From Vallitaleaceae bacterium (GTDB lineage Bacteria > Bacillota > Clostridia > Lachnospirales > Vallitaleaceae), in contig JANQFZ010000079.1 in NCBI GenBank assembly GCA_028277605.1, positions 1-64,000 of the forward strand: DNA of 64,000 nt. The letters run 5' to 3'. A program made the translations under genes and the position numbers. The notes below the pieces were generated by a model. That model had not been told where the DNA came from, ran no database searches, and was given only the letters and a program-made list of their open reading frames with translations. Shown in pieces: positions 7,926 to 16,997 of the stretch. Position 1 is the first letter of the stretch, and the number at the start of each line of letters is the position of its first letter.

Positions 7926-9530
7926 ATGTCAATAATCTTATATAATGGTAAAGTCTTAACAATGAATGAGAAGCAGCCATATGCTGATGCTGTGGCTATA
8001 AGAAAGAATAAAATCTATCGTGTAGGAAGTAATAATGAGATTCTATCATTAAGAAAAGACACCACAGATGTCATAGATTTAAAGGGTAGAACCTTATTAC
8101 CGGGTTTTAACGATAGTCATATGCACCTTGTCTATTTTGCAGATACGCTTAATACAATCAATTTAGTTGGTTCCTCTTCTATTGATGAAGTATTCAAACG
8201 TTCAAAAGCTTTCGTTGAACAACATCCAAATAGGAGAGGATGGATAAGAGGGGTAGGATGGAATGAAACGCTTTTTTCAGACAATAGACCACTCTATAGA
8301 AAAGACTTGGATAAAATCAGTACCCAATACCCTGTTTTTTTATTTAGGGCGTGCGGACATTTGGGTGTTATTAATTCAAAGGCTCTTGAAGTACTCAATA
8401 TCAATGAGACGAGTGAACAGGTCGAAGGCGGGCATTTTGATGTAAAGACGGGTATATTTAAAGAAAACGCTTTGAATCTTATATTTGAAAGCCTCCCAGT
8501 TCCAGATGTGAAAGGAATTAAAGATAGAATAAAGATGGCTTGTCATTTAGCTCTTAAGGAAGGAATTACCTCTATTCAAACCGATGATTTTGGTACTTTT
8601 TCAGATAAGAATTATAACAAGATTATTCAGGCTTACAATGAATTAATTGAAGAGGGAGAACTACCCATAAGAATTTATCAGCAGTGCCGGTTACTTGGGT
8701 TAGATATATTAAAAGGTTTTCTAGACAAAGGGTATCATACAGGGTATGGTAATGAGTTTTTTAAAATTGGTCCGCTAAAAATCGTATCCGATGGTTCACT
8801 GGGTGCTAGAACGGCTTATCTTACAGAACCTTATTCAGATAATCCATTAACTTGTGGATTGAATACTTATGCACAAGAAGAATTAGACGAGTTAATCATT
8901 ACTGCTCATAAGAATAGGATGCAGGTAGCTGTCCATTGTATTGGAGATAAAGCAATGGAAATGGTTATGAGCAGTATTGAAAAAGCATTACAAGCGCATC
9001 CTAAAGAGGATCATCGTCATGGCATTATCCATTGCCAGATAACCAATAAAAAAGTATTAGCAAAATTTAAAGAAAACGATATGATAGGTTACATACAACC
9101 TATCTTCTTAGATTCTGACATACCTATTGTTGAAAAGAGAGTTGGAAAACAACGAGCCAATCATACCTATAACTTTAAAACACTACTAGATAAAAAGGTG
9201 CATACACCCTATGGATCAGATTGTCCAATTGAGCCCTTTATTGTCATGCATGGTATCTATTGTGCGGTCACAAGAAAAACACTACAAGGATTGCCTGATG
9301 GTGGGTGGCTGCCTGATCAAAAGGTCAGTGTTGAACAAGCGTTATATGCCTTTACAAAAGACGGTGCCTATGCATCCTTTGAAGAGGATATAAAAGGGTC
9401 TATAGAAGAAGGAATGCTTGCAGATTGCGTTGTTTTGGATAGGGATATATATCATACTTCTTTAAAAGAATTAAAAGATATTAAGGTGGATTTAACTATT
9501 GTTGATGGAGTCATTAGATATAAAAGATAA
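7926..9530 (+). CDS. Amidohydrolase, YtcJ-like (amidohydrolase family 3)
   Basis: A full-length 534-residue metal-dependent hydrolase. Visible landmarks: GFNDSHMHL (metal-binding HxH, residues about 61-69), KIVSDGSLGARTAYL in the middle, VHCIGDKA, HGIIHCQI, and YGSDCPIEPF near the C-terminus. This order fits the YtcJ/amidohydrolase-3 group, which hydrolyses N-acyl or imide-like bonds; the substrate is unknown. The ATG at 7926 follows GTGAGGAT-like sequence. It is a single gene, with the shared terminator 9572-9618 separating it from the convergent CotH operon. Confidence 0.9.
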   Translation: MSIILYNGKVLTMNEKQPYADAVAIRKNKIYRVGSNNEILSLRKDTTDVIDLKGRTLLPGFNDSHMHLVYFADTLNTINLVGSSSIDEVFKRSKAFVEQHPNRRGWIRGVGWNETLFSDNRPLYRKDLDKISTQYPVFLFRACGHLGVINSKALEVLNINETSEQVEGGHFDVKTGIFKENALNLIFESLPVPDVKGIKDRIKMACHLALKEGITSIQTDDFGTFSDKNYNKIIQAYNELIEEGELPIRIYQQCRLLGLDILKGFLDKGYHTGYGNEFFKIGPLKIVSDGSLGARTAYLTEPYSDNPLTCGLNTYAQEELDELIITAHKNRMQVAVHCIGDKAMEMVMSSIEKALQAHPKEDHRHGIIHCQITNKKVLAKFKENDMIGYIQPIFLDSDIPIVEKRVGKQRANHTYNFKTLLDKKVHTPYGSDCPIEPFIVMHGIYCAVTRKTLQGLPDGGWLPDQKVSVEQALYAFTKDGAYASFEEDIKGSIEEGMLADCVVLDRDIYHTSLKELKDIKVDLTIVDGVIRYKR

Positions 9531-9571
9531 TAGAGTTAATAATACTAATTAGAGCAACTATCACTAGTAAT

Positions 9572-9618
9572 AAATCCTTCTAGATTATATTTATTTTATT
9601 ATTAATCTAGAAGGATTT
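9572..9618. terminator. Bidirectional terminator
   Basis: A perfect 16-bp inverted repeat AAATCCTTCTAGATTA / TAATCTAGAAGGATTT between the convergent amidohydrolase and CotH genes. Confidence 0.85.
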
Positions 9619-9647
9619 GTGTTTACACAAAATGCATGACACTCTTG

Positions 9648-11336
9648 TTATTTTTTCTTTAAATAATGAGAGAAGCTTATCATACCTAATGACAAGACTG
9701 ATAATAATCCTATATTGATTTTAAAAGCTTGTTTGTTAGCTTGTAGGTTTTCTTCCTTATTTAAAACTCCTTCATTTGTTTTCTGCCCTTGTCCTTTCTT
9801 TTTACCAAAAGGTATGAGCTCTTCAGGCAAATAATCCATCAATTCCATCATCTTATCCCTAGGTGGCATCTCACCATTTTCAAAATATGTTCTTAATTCT
9901 TCTGGTAAATCTTCAATGCTTACCCCTGGCGGAAGGTCACCCATCATGTTTTCCATACCATCTCCTAGATTTCCTTTTCTATTAGGGTGTGATCCCATAT
10001 TCCTATCATTTCTCATGCCTTTACCTTCTGAACCTTTATTACCTTGACCATTATTGGTTGATGGAATAACACCCCCAAGCTGCTCCGTAATGTTTTCGCT
10101 TCTCTGACTTACAAAACTGAGCAAACTTAATCCTTCGTCTGTATCTTGAAACAGAGCTTCTTCGAATTGATTGTAGGTATAAAACGATGTAGGATCGATT
10201 TCTACGTAATCTTTAATCATTTCATATAGGGCTATCACTTTATCAGAGAATTGGGTTTCTGAACAATAGCCATCAATCAAAATTTTAATATAGTTATGAT
10301 AACGTGTTACATAGTCTTCGTTTTTAAAGATCGCTTCTATAATAGGGTAATTATCCATTGTACCAATGACAGGTTCATCAATTAAAAATTCTGCTGCCTC
10401 CTTATCAGTTAATCCCGACATTGGAAATCCGTTGAAAATCATATTAAGATCCCATGAAATCCATTCAAAAATCCCATTGTTATTATATAAATAATAATTA
10501 TGAAACATACCTGATTGGTATGAATCCAAATGGACGGTTACTGTACTCATTGCTAAATATTTTAGAAAGGAATCAACATTTAGTATGTTTTCTAGGTCAT
10601 CACCATCTTCTATACTTTTAATTAATTTGGTAATAGCTGTATTACTTTTGGATGAGGAATTTTTAGGCTCAAGTCCAGTGTAGTCTAAACCATTGTCTGA
10701 AATATATTCTAAATCACTGCCAGCCCCCATTTCTGGCTTGTAAAGCTCTCCATTTGCATTTCCATAATGGTGCTTTAGAAATGCTTCATCTACTTGCTCT
10801 ACACATAAGTACAGCCCCTTATATTCACCATTAATATATAAAGCGGCATAGGTTGTTCTTGATGCGACTGCATCTAATTCATTAAGCATCTCATAGCCTA
10901 TATACTCTGCGATCATAGAAGGGTCGCTAAAGCAATTGTTTAGGTTAATTTCTGTAATACCATAAAAATTCTGCTCATCTAAGTAATAGTTTAGATCCAC
11001 ATTTAGGCTATATCTATCACTGCCAGAATTTGCTACAGATCTTAGACTGGAATTACCTTTTGGTCGTATCCCCACACTATTAAAACTATAACCATTATAG
11101 GTTATATCCGCTATAACAGTTTCCTCTGACATGGCATTTTTAAGCATGCTATGATAAGAATCTTCTTCTAAGTCAATATAAACGTCAATGACTTCATCAT
11201 GAGGAAATACTACTTTATCAATCAAGCTTTCACTCTCTACATTCATTGAATGAATACTTTGTGCAATCCCTCCATCAATAGAGACTAACAAGAGAAAAAT
11301 ACATAAAATGGTACATACAATTTTCATCCATCCCAT
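9648..11336 (-). CDS. Secreted CotH kinase family protein
   Basis: A 562-residue protein with an N-terminal signal sequence (residues about 4-26), a CotH kinase domain (about 45-400) and a Met/Gly/Asn-rich low-complexity region. A short hydrophobic tail (INIGLLSVLSLGMISF) before KKK may anchor it. CotH landmarks: VGIRPKGNSSLR, GITEINLNN, GEYKGLYLCVEQVDE, NGELYKPE and WISWDLNMIF. CotH proteins are atypical, secreted or surface kinases; spore-coat CotH phosphorylates coat proteins. The DUF4956 and VTC genes lie just upstream in the same operon, an association seen in many Firmicutes. It is probably under control of the neighbouring two-component pair. Confidence 0.9.
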   Translation of the reverse strand: MGWMKIVCTILCIFLLLVSIDGGIAQSIHSMNVESESLIDKVVFPHDEVIDVYIDLEEDSYHSMLKNAMSEETVIADITYNGYSFNSVGIRPKGNSSLRSVANSGSDRYSLNVDLNYYLDEQNFYGITEINLNNCFSDPSMIAEYIGYEMLNELDAVASRTTYAALYINGEYKGLYLCVEQVDEAFLKHHYGNANGELYKPEMGAGSDLEYISDNGLDYTGLEPKNSSSKSNTAITKLIKSIEDGDDLENILNVDSFLKYLAMSTVTVHLDSYQSGMFHNYYLYNNNGIFEWISWDLNMIFNGFPMSGLTDKEAAEFLIDEPVIGTMDNYPIIEAIFKNEDYVTRYHNYIKILIDGYCSETQFSDKVIALYEMIKDYVEIDPTSFYTYNQFEEALFQDTDEGLSLLSFVSQRSENITEQLGGVIPSTNNGQGNKGSEGKGMRNDRNMGSHPNRKGNLGDGMENMMGDLPPGVSIEDLPEELRTYFENGEMPPRDKMMELMDYLPEELIPFGKKKGQGQKTNEGVLNKEENLQANKQAFKINIGLLSVLSLGMISFSHYLKKK

Positions 11337-11348
11337 ACGATCACCTAC

Positions 11349-12017
11349 TTATACAGAATATTCATTACTACTCACAAGCATAGCATTGGATACTGATTTA
11401 ATCTGATTTATCTCATTGATAAAGGTGGTTTCACCATTTCTAATTCTTAATTCCACTGTAAGCTCAGTACCTTGTTTATCCACTGTTTTTGATCTTACCA
11501 AGTATTTGGGAACGGTTACTTTAATCTTATCTAATATTTGAAGTTCGGCTGTTTCATCTCCAAAACTAACTAGTAACATATAAGGTGTTTCTTGTTTTAC
11601 ATTTTTTGTTAACATATAAATAATAATCCCAACCACTAGAGATCCAGCTATAGCAAGCAGATAAAAGCCTGCTCCAGTAATGATTCCTGATGCAATAGAC
11701 CAAAACATAAATACTATATCCATGGGGTCTTTAATGGCACTTCTAAAACGAACAATACTTAATGCGCCAACCATACCTAAAGATAAAACAACATTAGACG
11801 TAACCGCTAAAATTACTAGTGCAGTTACCATAGTCATCATGACCAATGATATATTAAAGCTCTTTGTGTAGACAACGCTTTGATACGTTTTTTTATAAAC
11901 TTGAAAGATAAAAACTCCTATTATGAATGCTAAAACTAATGTTATACCAATAGATAATGCGGATATGTTAGTTGTATTTTCTAAAAATCCTTCCTTAAAT
12001 ATATCTTGAAATGACAT
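11349..12017 (-). CDS. DUF4956 membrane protein
   Basis: A 222-residue protein with four membrane segments (about residues 18-40, 52-80, 85-100, 108-136), the conserved loop SLGMVGALSIVRFRSAIKDP and a cytosolic C-terminal domain of about 85 residues. This is the DUF4956 family, nearly always found with VTC-domain and CotH genes. It is the middle gene of the operon, with 12-28 bp gaps to its neighbours. The function is unknown; membrane channel or anchor for the VTC partner is inference. Confidence 0.9.
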   Translation of the reverse strand: MSFQDIFKEGFLENTTNISALSIGITLVLAFIIGVFIFQVYKKTYQSVVYTKSFNISLVMMTMVTALVILAVTSNVVLSLGMVGALSIVRFRSAIKDPMDIVFMFWSIASGIITGAGFYLLAIAGSLVVGIIIYMLTKNVKQETPYMLLVSFGDETAELQILDKIKVTVPKYLVRSKTVDKQGTELTVELRIRNGETTFINEINQIKSVSNAMLVSSNEYSV

Positions 12018-12045
12018 ATTTACGCCTCCTTAATGTGTTTTTTTA

Positions 12046-12729
12046 TTAACAAAGATTATATTTTCTTGAGTAAACGTATTTAGATGATGAAGCCTGCATA
12101 ACATGACCAGTCTGAATTAAGCATCTTATAAACTCAGGCAATACTCCGTTGAATTTTACCTCTGCAATGACTTGTTCGGATTCTATGGCTGATGTAAAAT
12201 GTATGTCTTCACTGATAAGCATCGTCTGATAATTAGCAGTTTTTACATTCTTATCAAAGGTAACCCTTAAATCTCCTAATGGATGTGTAAAAGCTTCTCT
12301 ATCATATTTAACGATGACCTTTGGTTTTAGCAAACCATGGTTCAGTTGCCTATAAAAATCGTGATATAGAAATCCATCTTTACCCAATAAAAAGTCCGTA
12401 TCACCATGATATATTTTTTTAACTTCCTCGATGGTTAATGGCTTAGATAATTTCATTGTCATCTGATTCATCTTTGATTTTCTTTCCAGCTTAATATAGG
12501 TTAAATTATCATTATAATAACGAATACGATATTTATGCCTAATCGCTTCACCGTTGATTTTCTGTTTGTAGGCATGATTATCATAATCATCGAAATAGAG
12601 TGTAGTAATAGAATAATCTTTACCTTGGCTATTTGTGTCTCTTTTGAGTATCTTTTCAAGCCGTCTAACTAAAACTAAATAATCAAGATGATGTACCATG
12701 TATTTTAATTCGTGTCTTTTTCCTGCCAT
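12046..12729 (-). CDS. VTC-domain polyphosphate polymerase-like protein
   Basis: A 227-residue protein consisting of one VTC tunnel domain. The paired basic and acidic strands of the fold are visible: HELKYMV, ITTLYFDDYDN, RHKYRIRYY, IKLERKSK, KVIVKYDREAF, LRVTFDKNV and VIAEVKFNG. In yeast Vtc4 this fold makes polyphosphate from ATP; in bacteria with DUF4956 partners the product has not been established to my knowledge. It is the first gene of the operon. Its upstream region carries a triple TTAACA-type repeat, a pattern that in Bacillus marks PhoP-controlled phosphate genes. Confidence 0.88.
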   Translation of the reverse strand: MAGKRHELKYMVHHLDYLVLVRRLEKILKRDTNSQGKDYSITTLYFDDYDNHAYKQKINGEAIRHKYRIRYYNDNLTYIKLERKSKMNQMTMKLSKPLTIEEVKKIYHGDTDFLLGKDGFLYHDFYRQLNHGLLKPKVIVKYDREAFTHPLGDLRVTFDKNVKTANYQTMLISEDIHFTSAIESEQVIAEVKFNGVLPEFIRCLIQTGHVMQASSSKYVYSRKYNLC

Positions 12730-12767
12730 TAATCAACCTCCTTTCTGCTATATTAGGACAGCAATTA

Positions 12768-12795
12768 TTAACATCAACTTAACATAAACTTTACA
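12768..12795. promoter_or_regulatory. Triple hexamer repeat, predicted response-regulator operator
   Basis: TTAACA (12768), TTAACA (12779) and TTTACA (12790), spaced exactly 11 bp start to start, between the VTC operon and the divergent response-regulator gene. Direct hexamers at 11-bp period are the usual site of OmpR/PhoB-type regulators, and TTAACA/TTTACA resembles the Bacillus PhoP box. Assignment to the adjacent regulator is inference. Confidence 0.6.
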
Positions 12796-12801
12796 AGGCA
12801 A

Positions 12802-12862
12802 ATGTCACATCTATATCACAAATTAAAAAATATTTGTATTTTGTGTGATATAGATGTAACAT
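12802..12862. repeat. Long inverted repeat between divergent operons
   Basis: Arms ATGTCACATCTATATCACA (12802-12820) and TGTGATATAGATGTAACAT (12844-12862): 18 of 19 positions pair, with an AT-rich 23-bp centre. It may be a regulator site or a transcribed hairpin. It sits directly beside the triple hexamer repeat. Confidence 0.7.
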
Positions 12863-12973
12863 TAGTTTAGGATACTATAGATAAGTTAAATAAGCAGAGA
12901 AGATAAACGAGGAATATTAAAGGATTATTAAAAGACTAGATTATTGAAGGATGATAAAAAATGGTGGTGTAAA

Positions 12974-13651
12974 ATGAATAAAAAAATCCTCATTGCTGAT
13001 GATGAGAAGAGAATGCGAATTTTAGTTTCAGATTTTTTATCTATAGAAGGATACGATATGCTTGAAGCTGCTGATGGCAAACAGGCAATCGATCTTTTTA
13101 TGAAAAATCCACAGATACACTTAGTTATTTTGGATGTGATGATGCCATTGTATAATGGTTGGGAGGTATGTCAAGCTATAAGAAAGATTAGTGAAGTACC
13201 AATTATTATGCTAACAGCTAAAAATAAAGAACCTGATGAGTTAAACGGCTTTGATTCAGGAGCTGATGAATATATTACAAAACCGTTTAGTCCATCAATA
13301 TTTGTCGCTCGTGTTCATGCACTAATGAAACGAACCTATGGATTACAAAGTGAAAGCAAAGAGATTATAAAAGGTGATCTCTGCATACACCTGATGCAGC
13401 ATAGAGTTACTGTTTCGGGGGATATAATTGAACTAAGCCAGACGGAATATGCTCTTTTACTATACATGATTCAAAATGAAAGCCAAGTTCTTTCAAGGGA
13501 TCAATTATTAGATCATGTGTGGGGGTATGATTATCAAGGGACTGATAGAACAGTGGATACACATATTAATAGATTACGAATTAAGTTAAGAAAATCTGGT
13601 AGTTATATTCAAACTCAACGAGGATATGGCTATAAATTCGAGGTGACCTAG
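12974..13651 (+). CDS. OmpR/PhoB-family response regulator
   Basis: 225 residues: an N-terminal receiver (KILIADDEKRMR, phospho-acceptor Asp54 in VILDVMMP, MLTAK, Lys in ITKPF) and a C-terminal winged helix (ELSQTEYALLLYM, RTVDTHINRLRIKLR, GYGYKFE). I start at the ATG at 12974, since the longer reading frame from 12944 adds a non-conserved lysine/tryptophan-rich stretch that overlaps the ribosome site. The histidine kinase gene follows immediately at 13652. It faces the VTC-DUF4956-CotH operon across a region with operator-like repeats, so that operon is its likely target. Confidence 0.93.
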   Translation: MNKKILIADDEKRMRILVSDFLSIEGYDMLEAADGKQAIDLFMKNPQIHLVILDVMMPLYNGWEVCQAIRKISEVPIIMLTAKNKEPDELNGFDSGADEYITKPFSPSIFVARVHALMKRTYGLQSESKEIIKGDLCIHLMQHRVTVSGDIIELSQTEYALLLYMIQNESQVLSRDQLLDHVWGYDYQGTDRTVDTHINRLRIKLRKSGSYIQTQRGYGYKFEVT

Positions 13652-15133
13652 ATGAATTCCATTAAGAAAAAACTTTTCATACAAATAGGTACTTTAATTG
13701 TTGTTTTTATTAGTTTGTTAATCATAACCAACACCTACTTACTACCTTCTTACTATACGAATAAGAAGAAAAAACAATTGGTTGAACACTATAAAGAAAT
13801 TGATGTCCTTGATGTATCTGAGTATGAAGATGAATTAAATAGTTTTATTTCAATTGAAAATGCTTCCAATGTTGACATATTAATCTATAACTCGGATGAG
13901 AATATTATTTATTCTTCTAAAGTGTACTTATTAGATAAGAATTATAAAAAAATACATGATAAAATGCCAGCTCTTGAAGGCAAAAAGCCCCCTCCGCAAT
14001 TAAGAATAAAGAAAGAAGAGTATATTAATGAGAAAACTAAATTTATTTGGATTGATGATTTTATTACTGGGAGTAGAAGTCTTATTCTAACAGGAACACT
14101 AAATAATGGTAACTTCATTGAATTGAGACTGCCTCTCATATCTGTGGAAACAAGTGTTGCGTTAACCAATGAATTTTTAATCATTATAGGAACTGTCCTT
14201 TTTCTTATTGCCATGATGTTTGCCTATGTTGTTTCAAACTCTTTCACAAAACCCATATTAGAGATAAATAAAGCCTCCTTACTTATGAAAAAACTTAATT
14301 TTGATATTAAATGCAAAGTGGAGTCTAATGATGAACTGGGGCAGCTGGCTCATAGTATTAATGAAATGTCTGTTGAACTAAACTACACCATTCAATCTTT
14401 AAATAGGAGTAATGAGGAACTTCAGCAAGAAATTAAAGAAAAAATAAAAATGGATGAAAAAAGAAAGCAGTTACTCAATAATGTTTCGCATGAACTAAAA
14501 ACTCCTTTAGCCCTTATGCAGGGCTATGCCGAGGGTCTCAAGCTCAATGTCGCACAAAATCATAATCGAGTTGACTTTTATTGTGATGTCATCGTAGATG
14601 AAGCAAAGAAAATGAATCATTTAGTTCAGAGCTTATTAAACATTAATCAAATAGAATTCGGTGATGAAGCTTTGAATGAAACAGAGTTTGAAATAGTGGA
14701 TTTTGTTCAATATATTATGCAGAAATATACACCTAGGTTTAAGGAAAATAACATCAATGTAACACTTGAACTTATCCAGTCTACAACTGTTTACGCTGAT
14801 TACTTTAATGCCGAGCAGGTTCTTACAAACTACCTCAATAATGCTATACAATATGTAGACGAGCGAAAACAGATTCATCTTAAACTATTAAAAATAAATA
14901 ACAAAATACGTATTGAAGTTTTTAACTCTTGTCAGCACATTAGTGAAGTGGAACTGGAAAAATTATGGGATAGTTTTTATAAGCGAGATAAGGCAAGAAC
15001 AAGAGAAAAGGGCGGTCATGGACTTGGCCTATCCATCGTCAAAGCCATTCAAGAAGCCTCTAAAAATGATTACGGAGTTAGATATGAAGGTAATGGAATT
15101 ACTTTCTGGTTTGAATTAGATATTTCTGTTTAA
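13652..15133 (+). CDS. Membrane sensor histidine kinase
   Basis: 493 residues: TM1 (about 9-30), an extracytoplasmic sensor domain (about 31-170), TM2 (about 172-195), HAMP (196-250), a short coiled coil, the phospho-acceptor His280 in NNVSHELKTPLALM, the N-box VLTNYLNNAIQY and the G-box GGHGLGLSIVKAI. Its start codon is one base after the response-regulator stop, so the two are translationally linked. The sensor domain has no family that I recognise. The ligand is unknown; the link to a polyphosphate-polymerase-like operon makes phosphate or envelope stress plausible. Confidence 0.93.
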   Translation: MNSIKKKLFIQIGTLIVVFISLLIITNTYLLPSYYTNKKKKQLVEHYKEIDVLDVSEYEDELNSFISIENASNVDILIYNSDENIIYSSKVYLLDKNYKKIHDKMPALEGKKPPPQLRIKKEEYINEKTKFIWIDDFITGSRSLILTGTLNNGNFIELRLPLISVETSVALTNEFLIIIGTVLFLIAMMFAYVVSNSFTKPILEINKASLLMKKLNFDIKCKVESNDELGQLAHSINEMSVELNYTIQSLNRSNEELQQEIKEKIKMDEKRKQLLNNVSHELKTPLALMQGYAEGLKLNVAQNHNRVDFYCDVIVDEAKKMNHLVQSLLNINQIEFGDEALNETEFEIVDFVQYIMQKYTPRFKENNINVTLELIQSTTVYADYFNAEQVLTNYLNNAIQYVDERKQIHLKLLKINNKIRIEVFNSCQHISEVELEKLWDSFYKRDKARTREKGGHGLGLSIVKAIQEASKNDYGVRYEGNGITFWFELDISV

Positions 15134-15182
15134 TTTTGGTTATAATTAGATTGAGTTAATGATGATATTATCACTAATAAAC

Positions 15183-15220
15183 CATAAAAGATATTAGCAG
15201 ATAGACTAATATCTTTTATG
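15183..15220. terminator. Bidirectional terminator
   Basis: A perfect 15-bp inverted repeat CATAAAAGATATTAG / CTAATATCTTTTATG with an 8-base loop, between the convergent histidine kinase and tautomerase genes. Confidence 0.85.
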
Positions 15221-15234
15221 CAAATTCAAGTTTA

Positions 15235-15582
15235 TTATTTTAATAAACTGCCGTGATATCCCCATTCATCGAAGCCGTGAAAAGTAACGTATATGTTACT
15301 TGCTGGAATGCCGAGTTCTTTATCACATAGATTACAGAAACCTTGAACCATCTGCTCTTTAACAGAGGCATTGCTATCTTTATATGTTTTAACTTCTATA
15401 AAGGCGGTTTTATCTTTCTTAATACCGCTTTGATATAGCGTATAATTGTCTTGAATGCCAACCATTAAAGCCTGTTCGGTTTTACCAGGAATTAAAGTAA
15501 TCAGCTTTCCAAATTCTGATTTCAGCGTATCTTTTTTATCATCAGATACAGCTATAGAAAGCTTTGCATCAATATATGGCAT
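15235..15582 (-). CDS. MIF / phenylpyruvate tautomerase-like protein
   Basis: 115 residues of the tautomerase superfamily in MIF-like length. I start at the ATG at 15582, giving MPYIDAKLSI: removal of Met exposes the N-terminal proline that is the catalytic base of this superfamily, and GGGAGG (15591-15596) is well placed. Other matches are LMVGIQDNYTLYQSG and the C-terminal ASNIYVTFHGFDEWGYHGSLL. The function in bacteria is uncertain; keto-enol tautomerisation of an aromatic keto acid is the family reaction. It is a single gene. Confidence 0.85.
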   Translation of the reverse strand: MPYIDAKLSIAVSDDKKDTLKSEFGKLITLIPGKTEQALMVGIQDNYTLYQSGIKKDKTAFIEVKTYKDSNASVKEQMVQGFCNLCDKELGIPASNIYVTFHGFDEWGYHGSLLK

Positions 15583-15599
15583 AATTCTCACCTCCCCTA

Positions 15600-16067
15600 T
15601 ATAAATGATAGCATAAGATGGTAATATATTCTATATAGATTTATTTATATAAGCCAGACAGGAACCAAGCTATTTTTTTATCAATAGGAATGATATCGCT
15701 GGCAAGGTAGATAACATTCCCTTCCCCAATGGTTAATCCTGTTTTTTGCAGGACACCTTTTGTATATCAAGTCATTTGACAATAGATTTACCAATGCATA
15801 TACTATATATAATCATCGAAATGAACTAATTGGTGAAATATCTTACGCTCTGGCTCATCAACCGATTTCTAGAAAAATACACAGTTAAAATACTAGTTTA
15901 TGTTGACAAAAATTTTGACATCAAAAATGTTCTGAAATTAGAGGTACGTACTAATGAATACAAAGAGATAGAGGATATTTGCACTCTTATAAATCCTATA
16001 TATACACATTAAATCCGATTTGTTAATCAAAGTTTTTGAAGAAATTTTAGAAAGATTGGTGATCTAG
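15600..16067. other. Decayed region with coding scraps
   Basis: A 468-bp stretch without an intact gene. On the minus strand 15641-15767 translates as about 42 coherent residues (TKGVLQKTGLTIGEGNVIYL, then PIDKKIAWFLSGLYK, stop) cut upstream by stop codons, so it looks like the C-terminus of a lost gene that I cannot identify. On the plus strand a GTG-initiated frame of 60 codons (15830-16012) has no recognisable domain and no good ribosome site; the DNA just before it reads ELIGEISYALAHQP in another frame. I treat this as degraded sequence rather than genes. Confidence 0.45.
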
Positions 16068-16784
16068 ATGATAAAGGGGATACTATTTGATAAAGATGGT
16101 ACATTAATTGAATTTGAATCTATGTGGCATCAAGTGATGACGTATATTTTTAAAGAATTAGAAGAAGAACTTGGGGTAACCAAGCAGAGTATTATTGATC
16201 TAAAGAATATAAGTGGCTATACTTATGATAGGTTTAGTCAAGAGAGCTTAATTCAATACTCTGCAACCTCAGAAATTATTGAAATATGGTATAACATTCT
16301 GCAAAATAACCATGAAAAAATGGATTCACTATCGAAGGGAAGGCTATTTGAACTATTTGAAGAGAATGCAATAAGAGAAGAGATACATATTGAAATAATG
16401 GAAAATATTGTAGACATGCTGGACTATCTAAATAAAAAGGGCTACATATTAGGAATTGCTACTTCAGATAATAGAATATCCACTTATAACAGCTTAAAAA
16501 AAGTCGGCATCTACCATTATTTTAGTTATATCGGTTCAGATGATGGTGATACAACCATTAAGCCGTCACCTCAAATAGCAAATAGGTTTTGTGAAAGATA
16601 TAAGATACCACCCAATGAAGTATTGATTGTTGGTGATAGTGTATCTGATATGGAGTTTGCAATCAATGCTAACGCTCAATTTGTTGGTATTCGCTCCAGT
16701 TATAATGATAGTGCACAGTTCCATGAGAAAAATGTTCCAGTTGTGGATAAAACTCACGAAATTATTCAAATGTGTGGATTATAA
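16068..16784 (+). CDS. HAD-family phosphatase
   Basis: A 238-residue HAD subfamily IA hydrolase: nucleophile motif LFDKDGTLIEF (Asp8, Asp10), alpha-helical cap (about 15-105), motif II GIATSDNR, Lys in TTIKPSP, and metal-binding GDSVSDMEFA. It resembles phosphoglycolate phosphatase-like proteins. The substrate cannot be told from sequence. It is a single gene; an inverted repeat (16801-16845) follows the stop. Confidence 0.87.
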   Translation: MIKGILFDKDGTLIEFESMWHQVMTYIFKELEEELGVTKQSIIDLKNISGYTYDRFSQESLIQYSATSEIIEIWYNILQNNHEKMDSLSKGRLFELFEENAIREEIHIEIMENIVDMLDYLNKKGYILGIATSDNRISTYNSLKKVGIYHYFSYIGSDDGDTTIKPSPQIANRFCERYKIPPNEVLIVGDSVSDMEFAINANAQFVGIRSSYNDSAQFHEKNVPVVDKTHEIIQMCGL

Positions 16785-16800
16785 TTATTTTTTTATAATA

Positions 16801-16845
16801 GCAAACACAGGATTTGATTAGTATAATTAGATCCTGTGTAATTGC
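16801..16845 (+). terminator. Hairpin after HAD gene
   Basis: ACACAGGAT (16805-16813) pairs with ATCCTGTGT (16831-16839), extended by GCAA/TTGC ends. There is no T-run after the stem, so termination is uncertain. Confidence 0.4.
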
Positions 16846-16929
16846 TCTAAAGCCTCTCTTTCTATGCACGATTTAGAGTGTTATGTTGTTCTCTAATACG
16901 CATTCCTATCAATGAAATTTTAACTCTAT

Positions 16930-16992
16930 TTAATATATTTTAAACTTATTTTTGTATTCTGAAGGAGTCATAGATGTTATGTTTTTAAAGGT
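16930..16992 (-). pseudogene. C-terminal scrap of an AraC-family regulator
   Basis: The minus strand reads FKNITSMTPSEYKNKFKIY followed by a stop, the canonical end of an AraC second helix-turn-helix (FKKxTGxTPSEYRxxF). Nothing upstream on the minus strand continues it. It lies back to back with the GH36-like fragment starting at 16998, which suggests that one deletion removed the 5' halves of a divergent regulator/enzyme pair. Confidence 0.65.
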
Positions 16993-16997
16993 TTAAT

